From Multifurca ochricompacta (lineage: Eukaryota > Basidiomycota > Agaricomycetes > Russulales > Russulaceae): a DNA stretch of 64,000 nucleotides. Made by a program: the position numbers and the translations under genes. A model generated the notes under the pieces. The model did not search any database and had not been told where the DNA came from. It worked only from the letters and a program-made list of their open reading frames with translations. Positions within the stretch are counted from its first letter, which is position 1. Every line of letters begins with the position of its first letter. Shown here one piece after another: positions 12,301-23,900 of this stretch. The stretch covers positions 372,001 through 436,000 of the forward strand of contig WTXG01000003.1 of the NCBI GenBank assembly GCA_022496185.1, written 5' to 3'.

Positions 12301-13663
12301 AGTTGGCATTGCGTCTTCTACAGACTGATGATAGTCAAGATAAGGAAGTCAAGAATCTGTCGAGGTTTATAAACATGATTATGCTGCGGCTATTCTCCAC
12401 GGGGCGCCGGATCACTGTTTTCCGGTGCGCTATTTCTGAACCCGTCATGATTCATTAAAGGTCTAACTGCTATTTAGTGCATTGTTCACTCTCCTCCTTC
12501 ATATCGCCCGGCCGTTCCCAGTCAATGGCACGCTTTCAGACTCTCAGGAAGCTAAAGTCGCAGAGCTCGTGCTGAAGTGCATATGGAAACTAGCCCGGAA
12601 TATACCCCAAGATCTGACGGATTTGAAACTTGATCCGGTTGAGCTGTTTCCAGCAGTTGAGCACTTCCTGCAAACTGTTCCTCCGAACGAATGGCGCGCC
12701 CGCTCTACTAATCGTGTACCTTGCGGCGATATGCCACTTAGGACAGTGAAGGTTATCATCCAACACGTCGTTGGTGAGTCTGGTTGCATCTTGCATCGAC
12801 GACGCCCATTCTCATGTGATTAGCCCACTATGGTGACGAGGTTTATGACATTTTGTCCAACTCATTCGATGATCCATCTGCTACCATCGTGTATCCCTAC
12901 GTTTACAGAATCTTGAACTCTGGGTCACGTGCTGCCACTGAGGAAGCGCCTGCGCGCTCGAGCAGAGCGTCTAACACTCCTCGAAGCTCTACCCCAGGTC
13001 CCAGTCGACCCGTATCCCCTCCAGAAACAGCCTCGGATGGAGCATCTGGCGATGTACGACGTTCATCTCCGAGTCATCACACCAGCCGAAGCGTATCGTC
13101 GATCAACGGACTTGTCTCTCCACCTATCGAGGAGCCAGACCCCGACGCTCAGTTGCTCAAGATTATCGGGCACATATCGAGTGAAACTACGGGTGCCATG
13201 CACAAAGAAGGCATCACGGAGCTTCATCAGTTCCTCAAAGCATACCCGCACAAAAAACCAAAAGTGGATAAAATGCTCGAATCGACGGGTCCTGCTTTTC
13301 GCAAGTATATTTCCCGTGCCCTCGCTACCAGAGCTGCGGAAGATGAAGAAAGGGAGGTTGCTGTTGCAGATACGCTCTCGAGTGAGTTTTTTCTGCTGTA
13401 CATCACGTTCACGCCTTACAGTCAGCGCAGAGCTCGAATCGAGGTCAATACCCAACTCGCCAATGGCGGCAACTTTCAACCGTGAGGATCAACCGCATTC
13501 CCCGATAAGCCCAACTGCTGCGAACGGATCTGATCGAGAGAAACGGGATAAGTTGTCTAGATTACATGACATTTTCCAGTATCGGACGAGTACTATGAGT
13601 ACTTCATCTCATGGTCGGTCTACACCTGCATTTGCATCGTCCAATCGCTCGCCTCCTGCCTAG
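6334..13663 (+). CDS. XMAP215/Dis1/Stu2-family microtubule polymerase with five TOG regions
   Basis: Promotes microtubule plus-end growth and spindle assembly: TOG domains bind tubulin and a basic region binds the lattice. The start at 6334 gives MDGQPPQEEDFSVLSIEDRLAHKNWKARV, a classic TOG1 opening. TOG-like HEAT arrays lie at about 6350-7250, 7440-8170, 8570-9310, 9430-10090 and 10590-11510, with repeated signatures such as W(K)xR, AALEEMTTW, SDKDPNVRKSAL. Between arrays 2 and 3 and after array 4 lie Ala/Pro/Lys-rich linkers (8220-8520, 10120-10550) suited to lattice binding. After array 5 come an Arg-Pro/Ser linker and a conserved C-terminal helical domain, about 11990-12920 (SRFINMIMLRLFS, VKVIIQHVVAHYGDE), like that of human ch-TOG. 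Around ten introns give about 2,200 residues, close to the animal protein and far longer than two-TOG yeast Stu2. Family certain; yeast gene name not assigned. Confidence 0.9.
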
Positions 13664-13926
13664 GGTCTTCGTGGTATGCATTTGTATGGTTCTCTATCCT
13701 CTTTATGTGGGCTCGTTATTTCGCTCTTATTGTATGCCTTATACCTGAAATATGTATATGATACCTTGGAATTCCGACTGGAGCACACAAAACGTTTCAA
13801 TCTGTATTACTTATTAAGCCATGAGACGTAATGCATTGTGATTGAATCCCGAGTGTATCAAAAGGACAGCGTAAAGTATTCGGGCAATGTTCAAGTGTAC
13901 AAAAAATGGTATCGAACGCCTCCACC

Positions 13927-15332
13927 TCATACGCAAGAACAAGTTGAGACATCCGGCGTCTTACCGGCTGGGCAAGTGCCATCTAGAAGTCCTGTTAGTA
14001 CGAGCACTCTCGCATAAAATGACAGACGTACCTCCACCGAACGCGACAATCGGCACATTAGGGCCGCCATACAGACCTGGGTCGACACCAGGAAGCTGCT
14101 CGTTGGCAACGCCTACAAGCTCCTGATTGCGAGGGGCCTTTGTGCAGTACGGTGTTGAGGGTGTGACTCCGTTAACATTGTCGGCGTTGCGCGGGTGCTT
14201 ACGATAAGCAATTGCCGCAGCGATGAGCGCATCCTTGTTTGTGATACCAGAAGACTTGGCAAAGTCGATCATGTTGTCAGCATTGTCTTGCTGGTCACAG
14301 GTGCCACCCGTGGACAGAAGCGCGTTGATGCCGGCAATGCCAGCGAGCTGCACGCATGGTTGGTTTGTGAAGACGTCACCACCGCTGGCGAGCTGTATAT
14401 GCACGCATGGCAGGACTTGGGTCAGACAAAGAGGTGGGCTGCGGGGGAATGAGAGAACGTACACAGAGATCCTGCCACTGCTGAGCGACGGCGGGGAGGT
14501 CAACCTGAGAAATACGCCGATAGTTGGAATCACGGCGGAAGCTAGGGATCCACGAGGACATCCACGATGATTCGGGGGACCGCTTCCGGCGTCCTGCTGC
14601 GTCACTTGTGTCAGCTGTCAGCTGTCCTGTTGTTGGGTCAAGGACACCCGAAGAACCCGAGCCGTCTGAAGAGGAAGAGGGCGGAGGCGGAGGAGGCGTC
14701 ACAGTGGTGGAGCTGTCCGGAGGAGTTAGGCTGCTCGTGTCCGTAGTCGTCGAGTTATCCGTCGTAGAGTTATCCGTCGTCGTAGAGTTATCCGTCGTTG
14801 TAGAGTTATCCGTCGTAGAATTACCCGAAGAACTTGTCGTATCAGTGGAAGTTGAGTTGTCTGGCGGTGCCGAAACTCCAGTGTCAGTCGTGTTGGACGA
14901 TGGGGATAAATCTGTGGTGCTCGTGGAGTTCGACACAGCAGTCGAGTTAGATACGTCCGTGCAGTTCAGAGACGATGTCACATTAGAAAGGAAGTCTGTG
15001 CTGTTCATGATGTTCGGAAGGTCACTGGCAGGGATTAGACAGGTGGTCGTGGAATTTGCGCTAGAAGTGACGTTCGATAGGGATGATGGGTCTATGACGG
15101 TGGTAGTGTTCGCGCTTGAAGTGGTGTTCGAGATACCCGTGAAGGTCGAAAGTTTCCCGACGCATGCTGGCGGCGGCGTAGGAATGAGCCTAAAAAAAGT
15201 TCCTCGTATGTTAGATCTTTAAGATGTGAAGCGTTCCACAACTTACGAAGAGCCACGTCTCACAGCGCTGATTGGACTGGCCGAGGAAACAGTCGCGAGC
15301 GCGAGTAACGAAATAAGTCCGTAAGAAAGCAT
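13927..15332 (-). CDS. Secreted Ser/Thr/Asn-rich protein with Cys-containing C-terminal domain, unknown function
   Basis: The ATG at 15332 opens a signal peptide (MLSYGLISLLALATVSSASP). A short intron (about 15188-15245) follows, then mature sequence beginning LIPTPPPACVGKL. Next comes about 170 residues of low-complexity Ser/Thr/Asn with many N-x-S/T sequons, including a tandem DNSTT repeat near 14745-14822 and a Pro run (TPPPPPPSSSS). A basic RRKR site at about 14600 could be cut by a Kex2-type protease. The C-terminal part is ordered: FTNQPCVQLAGIAGINALLSTGGTCDQQDNADNMIDFAKSSGIT..., then YGGPNVPIVAFGG and a last exon DGTCPAGKTPDVSTCSCV. No hydrophobic GPI-attachment tail follows the final CSCV. 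The architecture suggests a heavily glycosylated extracellular or wall-associated protein. I do not recognise the C-terminal domain and assign no activity. Confidence 0.72.
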
Positions 15333-15856
15333 TGAAAGTAGTGAAGTGAAAAATGTACAGAAATGACAGAAAAAGAAAATAAGAAAGAGTAGAAACCAAG
15401 TTCAGAGGAGCAACCAGGCTCCGGACAGCTAAGTGGGGAGACACAGAGAGAGGCTCTTCAGGTTATATAGACATCCCAGGGATGTGAGCGCCGAGATACG
15501 CACAGCGTGCGTTGTCATGTTTTTAAATGATGCATCCATATTTAACTCCAGCGCTGTAAGCATCAAAAGCGTCCCGTCAGCGCTGCATTGAACGGAAGCC
15601 GTGATGTGCATTGCATTTGACCACGTGACCTGTGCGCTGACCTTGGCTTGGCCAATTGACTGTGGGCGCCACGCTCGCTAGATCAATAGATAGTCGCCCA
15701 ACAGGCAGAATAATGACATGCTGTGGCCAACACAGCACGTCTGTCCATTGACACGGTGTCAATTATGGGCTCACACAGCGGGAAACCATGGAGACCGGGA
15801 TTGTATAATGATGGTGTATGAAACAGACAGGCGTAATATCTAGCCAGTAAAGTGGA
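15333..15856. other. Intergenic, no gene seen
   Basis: This lies upstream of the secreted-protein gene and downstream of uL3m, both on the minus strand. A TATA-like segment (ggttatatag on the plus strand, 15461-15470) lies about 130 bases upstream of the secreted-protein ATG. No coding or repeat structure stands out. Confidence 0.4.
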
Positions 15857-17012
15857 CTATTCCCTCGGGATGAAGGGACTCGTTGTTCGCCGGGATGGCG
15901 CAAGAATGACAGGTGGAAGAGTCTTTGACAGCTCCTCGGTGCCAGCGGGGAAAGGCAGATCCAAAACACCTTTGGGCAAAACTTTTTCGTATAAACCCTT
16001 TGCCTGGTTGTGTTGCGCAAGAGCGACCATCTTCTTTTTAGCATCACGGATCAGGACGTGAGCATCATCATATCCCGGCACACAGCCACGGACAAAGACA
16101 AGGTCGAGCGTGTTGTCAATGCGAACGACATGTAAGTTTTGGGAGGTGATGCGCTTGCCACCCATTCGGCCGGCCATCTTCTTTCCGGGCCATATACGAC
16201 CGGGATCCTGGGAGTCGTGAATGAAGACGCAAGTTTATTGTGGAAACATTTTAAAAGATACCTGGTGTGCTCCAGTCGCACCTGCTGAGCGATGTGAGAC
16301 AGAGACGCCATGACTTGCTCGCAATCCCTTGAAGTTCCAACGTTTCATGACACCCTGAAACCCTTTGCCGATACTGTAGATGATACATGGATGCTGGCCA
16401 AACAAGGAGTCGTTTTACTCACGAGTTGGCAACCACATCGACAAATTGGCCGGGAACAAAGTGAGCAGCTGACAGGGTGGTTCCTACTCATGCGTAAGAC
16501 CACAAGAGCCTTCGTCATGGTGTGATATGCCCAACTACGTACCAACAGGTACATGAGCATCCGCCGTGACGGAAAACTCCTTCACTATGCGCTTTGGAGA
16601 CACGCCTGCCTTTTTGAAATGACCCAGCATTTGGTTCGTCGTCGTCTTGGGAGGCCTATCTGAGGCGGCGACCTGCACGGCATGGTATTCCGAGTTGTCT
16701 TTTCGCAATGTAGTGATGTTGGCGGTCACTTGACAGTTCTCAAGCTACTAGATATGAGAAAAAAAAATGATGGAGAGTGATTAATTCATAACACACTTGA
16801 AGGACTGTGACCGGAAAGCGTGCTCCATGCTCGTCCCACATCGCGGTCATACCACGTTTCCGAGCAATGACACCTGTTCGTATTGAAGCTGGTGTCCATT
16901 TTGTCACAGCCGAGGTAGAAGATTCTGTAGCTGCGTTGGCTCTTAAACTTTGATGAACGGATCTACGGGAGCAGAAAGGCGAATGTCGAGCAAATGCCCA
17001 AACGCGAAACAT
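15857..17012 (-). CDS. Mitochondrial large-subunit ribosomal protein uL3m
   Basis: Structural protein of the mitochondrial large ribosomal subunit near the peptidyl-transferase centre. The ATG at 17012 begins [27 protein letters not shown], an Arg-rich, acid-free presequence typical of matrix import. The L3 fold follows: [28 protein letters not shown], then [62 protein letters not shown], and [38 protein letters not shown], the glycine-rich loop that reaches into the ribosome core. The tail ends TTSPFIPRE. Four introns of about 50-60 bases are implied. A second ATG in another frame at 17307 was not used because the presequence fits 17012. It is the yeast MRPL9/human MRPL3 class. Confidence 0.88.
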
Positions 17013-17521
17013 GAGAACGACGGCACTTCGATACGCGTCATGTTGGTTCGTGTTGGGAGCGGACGAGCGGCTTTGAAGCTTATGTAATAACAGAACAGAC
17101 AAGCAGAGACTCGAGCAGGGGCAGGGGCAGCGCATACATACACCTAACTGGAATGAAATGGACTGATGACTGATGGACACTTGGCCAGCGACAGCGACAC
17201 AAAAGGAGAAAACTCTTAAGGGAAAGGGAAAGGCTAGGGCTGTACCTTTGTCTTACCCTCTCCTCGAAGGTGGAGCCTTGACCTCCGCTACGTTGAGCGA
17301 ACGCCATGGCCGTCTCGAGTGGATAACACCACAGAACCGATCGTCCAGTACGTGTGCGCCATGTCACTTAAACTGCATTGACTAGGCTTATGTAGGTAGG
17401 AAGCTTATTTGCAGTGAAAAGGCTCTCTTGACTTTTCCAGCGACGCGGTCTCCACAGCCGCGCCCACAAACAGCATCATGGTCGCAGCGTGCAGAGCATG
17501 GTGTAAGCCCCCTTCTGTGAC
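17013..17521. promoter_or_regulatory. Divergent region between uL3m and the RRN6-like gene
   Basis: About 0.5 kb between head-to-head genes. It holds a short minus-strand frame from 17307 (MAFAQRSGGQGSTFEERVRQR, then a GT) that could be a leader exon or nothing. On the plus strand an ATG at 17478 (MVAACRAW followed by GTGTAAG) could be the true first exon of the RRN6-like gene. Confidence 0.35.
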
Positions 17522-20393
17522 ATGAAATTGCAACACTTACTATACAACCTACAGGCCCAGTTTCTTCGGACCCGCTATCCGGACGTGGATGTCCCCGCGG
17601 AGCTCATTCGCGAGCAAGTCGGGGTGGAAGCACGGCTGGAAGACTCCTTACGCGTATTTGATCCCCTCATCGGGGACCTTGTATCGTCGATTCACCTGTC
17701 TGATGGCTCCAAGAAGCGGTGGAGTTTCATAGCGTTTCCTATGGGCGAAAATGGATGTGATCTGAGTGGCGTATACCGCATCCCTCAGCAATATTCAGGA
17801 CTAACATTGTCCAGACTTTTCGAACATCGAGTTCTTTGTTGGGGGTGACATCATCACTGAGCCCTCTCACTACCCTGCGAAGACATTTGAAACACCAATT
17901 TGCCAAATTGTCTCTTCGCCTGTGTCCAGTGATCCCGGTGGAGGTACATCCTTTTACTCTGGCAGAGAAAGTTGCTCACGTATATCGAAAACAGTGATGG
18001 CAGTCCGGACTTTCTCGTCGTCATCCCTATTCTCACTATCCTTACCCATGTCAAGGCCGAGCAAGAAGACAACGTTTATAGAAGTCAAGGAGATCAATTC
18101 TTTCAACCGCTCGAGCTTGAACGGGCGCGTGGCTGTTGACGTTCAGCTGCATGGCTCTTTGCACCATGCAGTACTTGTCAACGATCAGGGGGATGTGTTC
18201 AGATATACTCTACACCATAATGACAAACTGTGGGTACTCCAGTCTCTGCAGTAACCAGTCTTCTAAGAGGATACAGTGTGAAAGTGTACGAGGGAGTTTC
18301 CGCTATTGACAGCCCCAATGACGGCTTTTGGAGGATTGCTTTGAGCGAGCATCCAGAGACATGTTTTCTGATGTCATCCAAATCCATGCAACTCATTGAC
18401 TTCAGGGTATGACCCCGTATTCCCCGCTAGATGACTAATGGCTAATAAACGTCAGACTTCAGAACGTGGTGTCCAATTATACTCTGCGGTGCAATCGCCT
18501 GACGTGCTCACATCTATCGCCTGTGACCCTGACGACGGCTTGTCACGGCTGGTAACTACGAACGAATTGTTATGGGTTGACCCTCGAATCCACACCAGAC
18601 CCATCTTGGCTTGGAAGCACGAACGCGAATATGATAGAACCCTGTCGAGTCATGCCGTTTGCATTAAAGATCGTACGCCAAGTAGATCTTCCTACAAACA
18701 TTTTTTATTCAATCTAAATATCTCAAGCTAAACTGACTGTCTTATCATCGCGGAATAATGGCCTGCTCACCGTTTACGATGTGTCTGGGGACAAAGATGG
18801 CCCAGTACAAAGTCACGTCTTGCCGTACAGCTTGTCTTGTCCCTTTCCTAGAGGGCGGCATGCTGGATTCTACGTCATCCACCCCCATCCCGAATCGGGT
18901 AACACCACGAGTGCTTCACTTCTTCAGTTGACTAGTCGTGGTGGCGTATATCAAAGTGTCCTTACTCTTTGCCAAGGCCAATGTGAAACACAATCATCAT
19001 CAGCCAGAATAGATAGGTCATGGTCATCGGCAATCCATCGATTGAACACGACATCTAGCTCACAAAAACCCGATGTCGGCAAACTGGGAGCTCGTGCCAT
19101 GCAAGAGATCGACTTTCGCCAAGTTTACCAACGTATATATCATTTCTCAATTCACGAGCTATATACTCGGACCGCTCAAAACGCTTTTTAAGGACTATTT
19201 TCGCCCCTTGACCCCACGGAGGCCGTTTACCCAGCCGAAAATGCTAGTGCTGTCTACCAGACATTGGACGCGATGCCGTTATTTTGGCAGGAAGCTAGCA
19301 CCACCCATGAATGCATGTTGACTACGTACGTGTAAAATGATCCAAGCGCCTTCCATCTGTTCATACGTTCACCCGATTAGGTTCGATATCGCCTTTCGTT
19401 CTGGGGAAGAGCCCGTACATGCATCGCGTGCCGATTTTTTGACGCAGAGTGCTCTGAGTTCCAGAAGAGGTTTTCGTGCCCTCGCTCAAGGGCGAGTTCC
19501 ACTGGAGACACTAATTAAGGGAGCTGCATGGCATTTCAACCTTGAGCCAACCCTCCAAAAGTTTGTGCCAGATATTTCTGGCGACATGGAATCAATTATG
19601 GAGCAACTGAGCAAGTACGACCTGATCCTCGATGACTACCGTTCTGGGTCGTCACTACGAAGGGAATCAGAAGCTCGGGAACAGCTAGCCGTCGACTTGG
19701 TGCTTTCGACCCACGTGTTTTCCGGACAGGCGTTCGAAAACCTGAAGGTTGAAAGGACGGAGGAGGATAGATTTGAGACGATGTCCCGTGCTGCACAAGC
19801 AATGACGCTGTCAGAGAAGGGGCTGCCCTCTGTACATTTTGGTTACCTGAACCCTATACCCCCGATTGAGGATCCGAGCCTTCTAACGTTATGGGTGAAG
19901 CGTCAGCAGGCCTGGAATTACCGCTTGGGGTCCACTTGCTCTTGTCAGAATGGGACATCGGCACTGATCCCGAACGATACACATATCATGACCCATACGA
20001 TGACCATCAGCGGTGGCTCCTGGTCCTATTTCTCACACTCATACTTCTATACGAAAGCGCGGAGACAGGGAACAGACGCAGAGGACGCAATCCCAGCGTC
20101 CAACACAGATTGGGACCACTGTACCACCCGTCGTTATGCATTCTCAGGCGACCCCGGCGACCCCAGCCAAGGTGATATCCAGCTCACAGCCGGTGATTAA
20201 GGGACTAGCTACTGGCTCTTTGGATGGGGATGCAGAGGATGTGGGAGACTTGGGGCAATTGGAGTCAGATTCACAAACGCTCATGACGAGTACGCAAGTC
20301 GAACCAGGGCGTTTTGGCGGGCGGCTGTCATATTTTGGGAATGTAAAGAAAAAAGGTGGTGCTACTGGGAAAAGAAGGGTGGGAGGCTTTTGA
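17522..20393 (+). CDS. RRN6: RRN6-like RNA polymerase I core-factor subunit (TAF1C type)
   Basis: Rrn6 is the beta-propeller subunit of the yeast core factor that recruits RNA polymerase I to rDNA promoters. Fragments after splicing fit: RVFDPLIGDLVSSI and FIAFPMGENGCDL near the start, a propeller-like stretch with VDVQLHGSLHHAVLVNDQGDVFRY and GFWRIALSEHPETCFLMSSKSMQLIDFR, then LSRLVTTNELLWVDPRIHTRPILAWKHER, the segment most like the family. This is followed by NNGLLTVYDVSG and a helical C-terminal region. The protein ends basic and glycine-rich (GRFGGRLSYFGNVKKKGG..KRRVGGF), as Rrn6 proteins do. Sequence divergence in this family is high, so the call rests on the WVDPR-RPILAWKH block, the tail and the length (about 800 residues). 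The 5' end is uncertain: translation may begin at 17478 or 17522. Confidence 0.62.
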
Positions 20394-20981
20394 TGAATGA
20401 TGTGATGTTTGTGAATGTGAATGAATATGAAATGAAATGGGAACCTCGGAACAAAATTGTGGGTAAGGGGGTGTGGGTAGTACCCGAAATACCGGCGGCT
20501 TGACGGGTGCCGTGTGCAGATCCGTTTGTGGAACATAACATAACATATTTTGTAATCGTATGATAACTTAGATCTCTCCCCGATTGGATTGGCCGGCGAA
20601 CTAGGCGCTGCGGTGCGGTACGGGTGCTGACATGACTCTAAGTGAGTCAAGTTCCAAGTCATCATCATTTCATCATACAAAGAACACCGATCGGTGTTTA
20701 ATATTTCAAAGTCAGCGATGATGTCTTTCATGTGTAAACTATAAACATAAAATCCGATCCGTCTTCAAAATTCGGCCGTAAAGTCGGTTATCGGCGATAA
20801 AAAAGTTAAATCGATAACTCCGTAGGTGATTCGTGATTCAAAGTGGTGATAAGCGAAGCACGAAGACTACGTGTTTTTTTAGCTTTCTTTTATTTATATT
20901 CACCTCCACTTGAGCACATGTCATTTCCCTTCCTCCGTCCCTCCTTTCCCTTTCCCTTTCCCTTTCCCTTTCCCCATTCTC
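20394..20981. promoter_or_regulatory. Intergenic region and CT-rich promoter of the PDR transporter
   Basis: Downstream of the RRN6-like gene. The last 100 bases include a run of about five TTTCCC units (20944-20975) immediately before the transporter ATG, a pyrimidine tract common before fungal start codons. No PDR-element match was recognised with confidence. Confidence 0.4.
20944..20975. repeat. (TTTCCC)n tract before the PDR transporter
   Basis: About five hexanucleotide units ending seven bases before the ATG. Pyrimidine tracts of this kind often mark transcription start regions in filamentous fungi. Confidence 0.8.
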
Positions 20982-23900
20982 ATGAGTGGTCTCCACCGCT
21001 CCTCCTCGAGTTCCCCCACTGCGGGCAGTGTAAATGTTGAGCAAGCAGAAAACTCGTTCCATGAACTCTCCCGTCAGTTGACTCAAGGTACTGTTGTCGG
21101 CGAGAAAGAGCATGGTACACAAAGCTCTCGTGGCCAAAAGGGCAAGGGTAACAACTACGATCCTGAGAAGGGCTCAGTCGACTCGGAACAACCGTTCGAC
21201 CTTCGTGAATATCTTTCTTCTTCAAACGATGCCACCGAACGAGCCGGAATCAAACATAAGCACGTCGGTGTCACTTGGGAAGATTTTCAAGTTGAAGTCC
21301 TTGGCGGCTCGAACTTCAAGGTGAGCTAGAACCCGGTGCCCCCGATCCGTCATCCCGCTGACTTGATGGATCGGACAGCTCCATGTGCAAACATTCGGAG
21401 GTCAGTCGACCCAACACACTAACACCCTCTCTTATCAATTCCTCTATAGATGAAGCATGGCGGTTCTGGCTCTCTCCGTTCTTCAAGTTACGCCCTCTCA
21501 TCTCCGGCCTTCTCCCGTCTCGTGCCAAGAACGTTTTAGCCACACCAATTCTTTACAAGCGCGTTTCTTTCTTGCTATTTTGTCTATTTTCGCGACAGTA
21601 TATTCTGACTTTGATAAAGGTGCTCTGGTCTTCTGAAACCTGGACAAATGTGTCTAGTCCTTGGAACACCAGGATCCGGATGTACGACTTTTCTAAAGGC
21701 AATCGCGAACGAACGCGAAGGCTTTTACCACGTTGGTGGTGATGTCCGTTATGCCGGCATTGACGCTCAGGAAATGGCTAAGACATATAAGGGTGAACTT
21801 GTGTACAATGCCGAAGGTTTCTTTGCAGCCCATTTAACAACCTGTCTTGTTCTTCGCTAACACCGTTCCTTGGTTACAGATGACATCCATATACCCACTC
21901 TTACCGTTGGCCAGACCCTCAATTTCGCCCTTTCTACAAAGACTCCCGGGCCGAAAGGGCGCTTACCAGGAATCCCTCGCTCAGAGTTCAACGCTTCAGT
22001 TAAGCACATGCTCCTGAAGATGTTGAACATCGCGCACACGGAGAACACCCTGGTTGGCGACAGTTTCGTCCGCGGCGTTTCTGGCGGCGAACGTAAACGT
22101 GTTAGTATCGCGGAGATGATGACCACGCGCGCTCGCGTCCAATGTTGGGATAACTCTTCTCGTGGCTTAGATGCTTCTACCGCACTGGACTTCGTACGCT
22201 CTCTTAGAATCATGACGGACGTTCTTGGCCAGACGACGTTTGCCACCCTGTAAGATAACATAAAAATTCTTCCACGATTTCTCCGTGAACTGACGACGAT
22301 GGCTAGATACCAAGCTGGCGAGGGCATTTACGAGCTATTTGACAAGGTCATGGTACTAGATCAAGGACGCACAGTATACTTTGGGCCCCCTAATCAGGCA
22401 CGGGCATATTTTGAACAGCTGGGATATCGATCACTTCCTCGCCAGAGTACAGCCGACTATCTCACTGGCTGTACGGACCCAAACGAGCGTCAATTTGCCC
22501 CCGAGAGATCAGAGATTGATGTTCCTAGTACTCCAAGGGCTCTTGAGGGCGCCTTCCAGTCGTCAGACCTTGCTGCAGACCTGGCAGATCAGCTCGCCAA
22601 GTACAAGCTGAATATAGAGTCTGAGAAGGCTGACCAAGAAGCTTTCCGTGCCGCTGTTGCTGAGGACAAGAAAAAAGGGGTCTCGTTGAAAAGCCCATAT
22701 ACTCTTGGCCTCAAGGATCAAGTCATCGCTCTTACGCGTAGACAATTCCAAATGCGGTTGCAGGACCGATTTCAGATATACACCAGTTTCGGCTTCATGA
22801 CCGTCAGTAACCTCCTCGTTAGGGCGCTCTGTATTAAGTATTGATTGTTTTTTTTTACTTAGGCACTCGCCCTCTTTATTGGTGGTTGTTTCTACAATCT
22901 GCCCCCTTCATCCGCCGGTGCATTTACTCGTGGCAGCGTGCTGTTCATTGCACTCCTTGTCTCATCTTTCGACACCTTCGTCGAGGTTTGTAGTTTACTT
23001 TTATATCATTTCGCAAAGCTAATACTTTTTGACAGATGCCCATGCAAATGCTGGGTCGCCCGATTATCAAAAAGCAAACCGGCTACGGCTTTTATCGCCC
23101 CTCCGCTATTCAGATTGCCAACACACTCGCAGACTTACCTTTCTCTGCCACACGGATTTTAGTCTATGACATTATAATCTACTTTATGACTCACCTCTCT
23201 CGCTCGGCTGGGGGTTTTTTCACCTTCCACCTTATAAATTACACTGCATTCCTAGCGATGCAAGGTTTCTTCCGCACCATCGGGTTATTATGCAGCAATT
23301 ATCACACAGCACTCCGGTTGGCCGTGTCCATCTTCCCGAACCTTGTGTTATATGCCGGATACATGATTCCCATTAATCGGATGAAGCGCTGGTTGTTCTG
23401 GATTGTACGTCCTTTTTTCTACAAGGGTGCCACTGATTCCTCACTACATTTTAGTTCTACATAAATCCAGTGAATTATGCGTGGTCAGCACTCATGGAAA
23501 GCGAGTTCAAACACCTCACTGTATGCGCCCTACCCTTCTTTCTCTCCTCCTGGGTAGTTGTTTACCTTCAGTATTCACTCAGCTCACATGTGATGGGGCT
23601 TATGTTGTCCCGCGTAACGTCGGCAATATCACCAAATATCCGTAAGAAGTCATTTCACGACTTGAACTCCCCTTTGATGATTTTGTGCGTTGTGCAGAAT
23701 TGAATTGGGCCCAAACCAGGCGTGCACGCTGTTTGGTGCGCAACCCGGAACCCGTATTGTCCCCGGTCGCGACTATGTTAAGGCAGGCTACGACCTCAAT
23801 ACCGATGATCTTTGGCGTCGCAACTTTCTTGCCCTTCTCGGATTCCTGCTCCTCTTTTGGTTCACCCAGACTGTCCTCATCGAGATCTTCCCGGTAAGTA

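Noticed and set aside
14524..15222. 232-codon plus-strand frame rich in Val/Glu/Leu repeats
   Set aside because: It is the complement of the Ser/Thr/Asn repeats of the secreted protein, which has a signal peptide and clean splice sites on the minus strand.
17080..17307. Possible small minus-strand gene or leader exon starting MAFAQRSGGQGSTFEERVRQR
   Set aside because: No continuation could be found, and the uL3m presequence at 17012 gives a complete protein without it. Left unannotated.
20944..20975. Interstitial telomere-like repeat
   Set aside because: The unit is TTTCCC, not the TTAGGG/CCCTAA of basidiomycete telomeres; it is a promoter pyrimidine tract.
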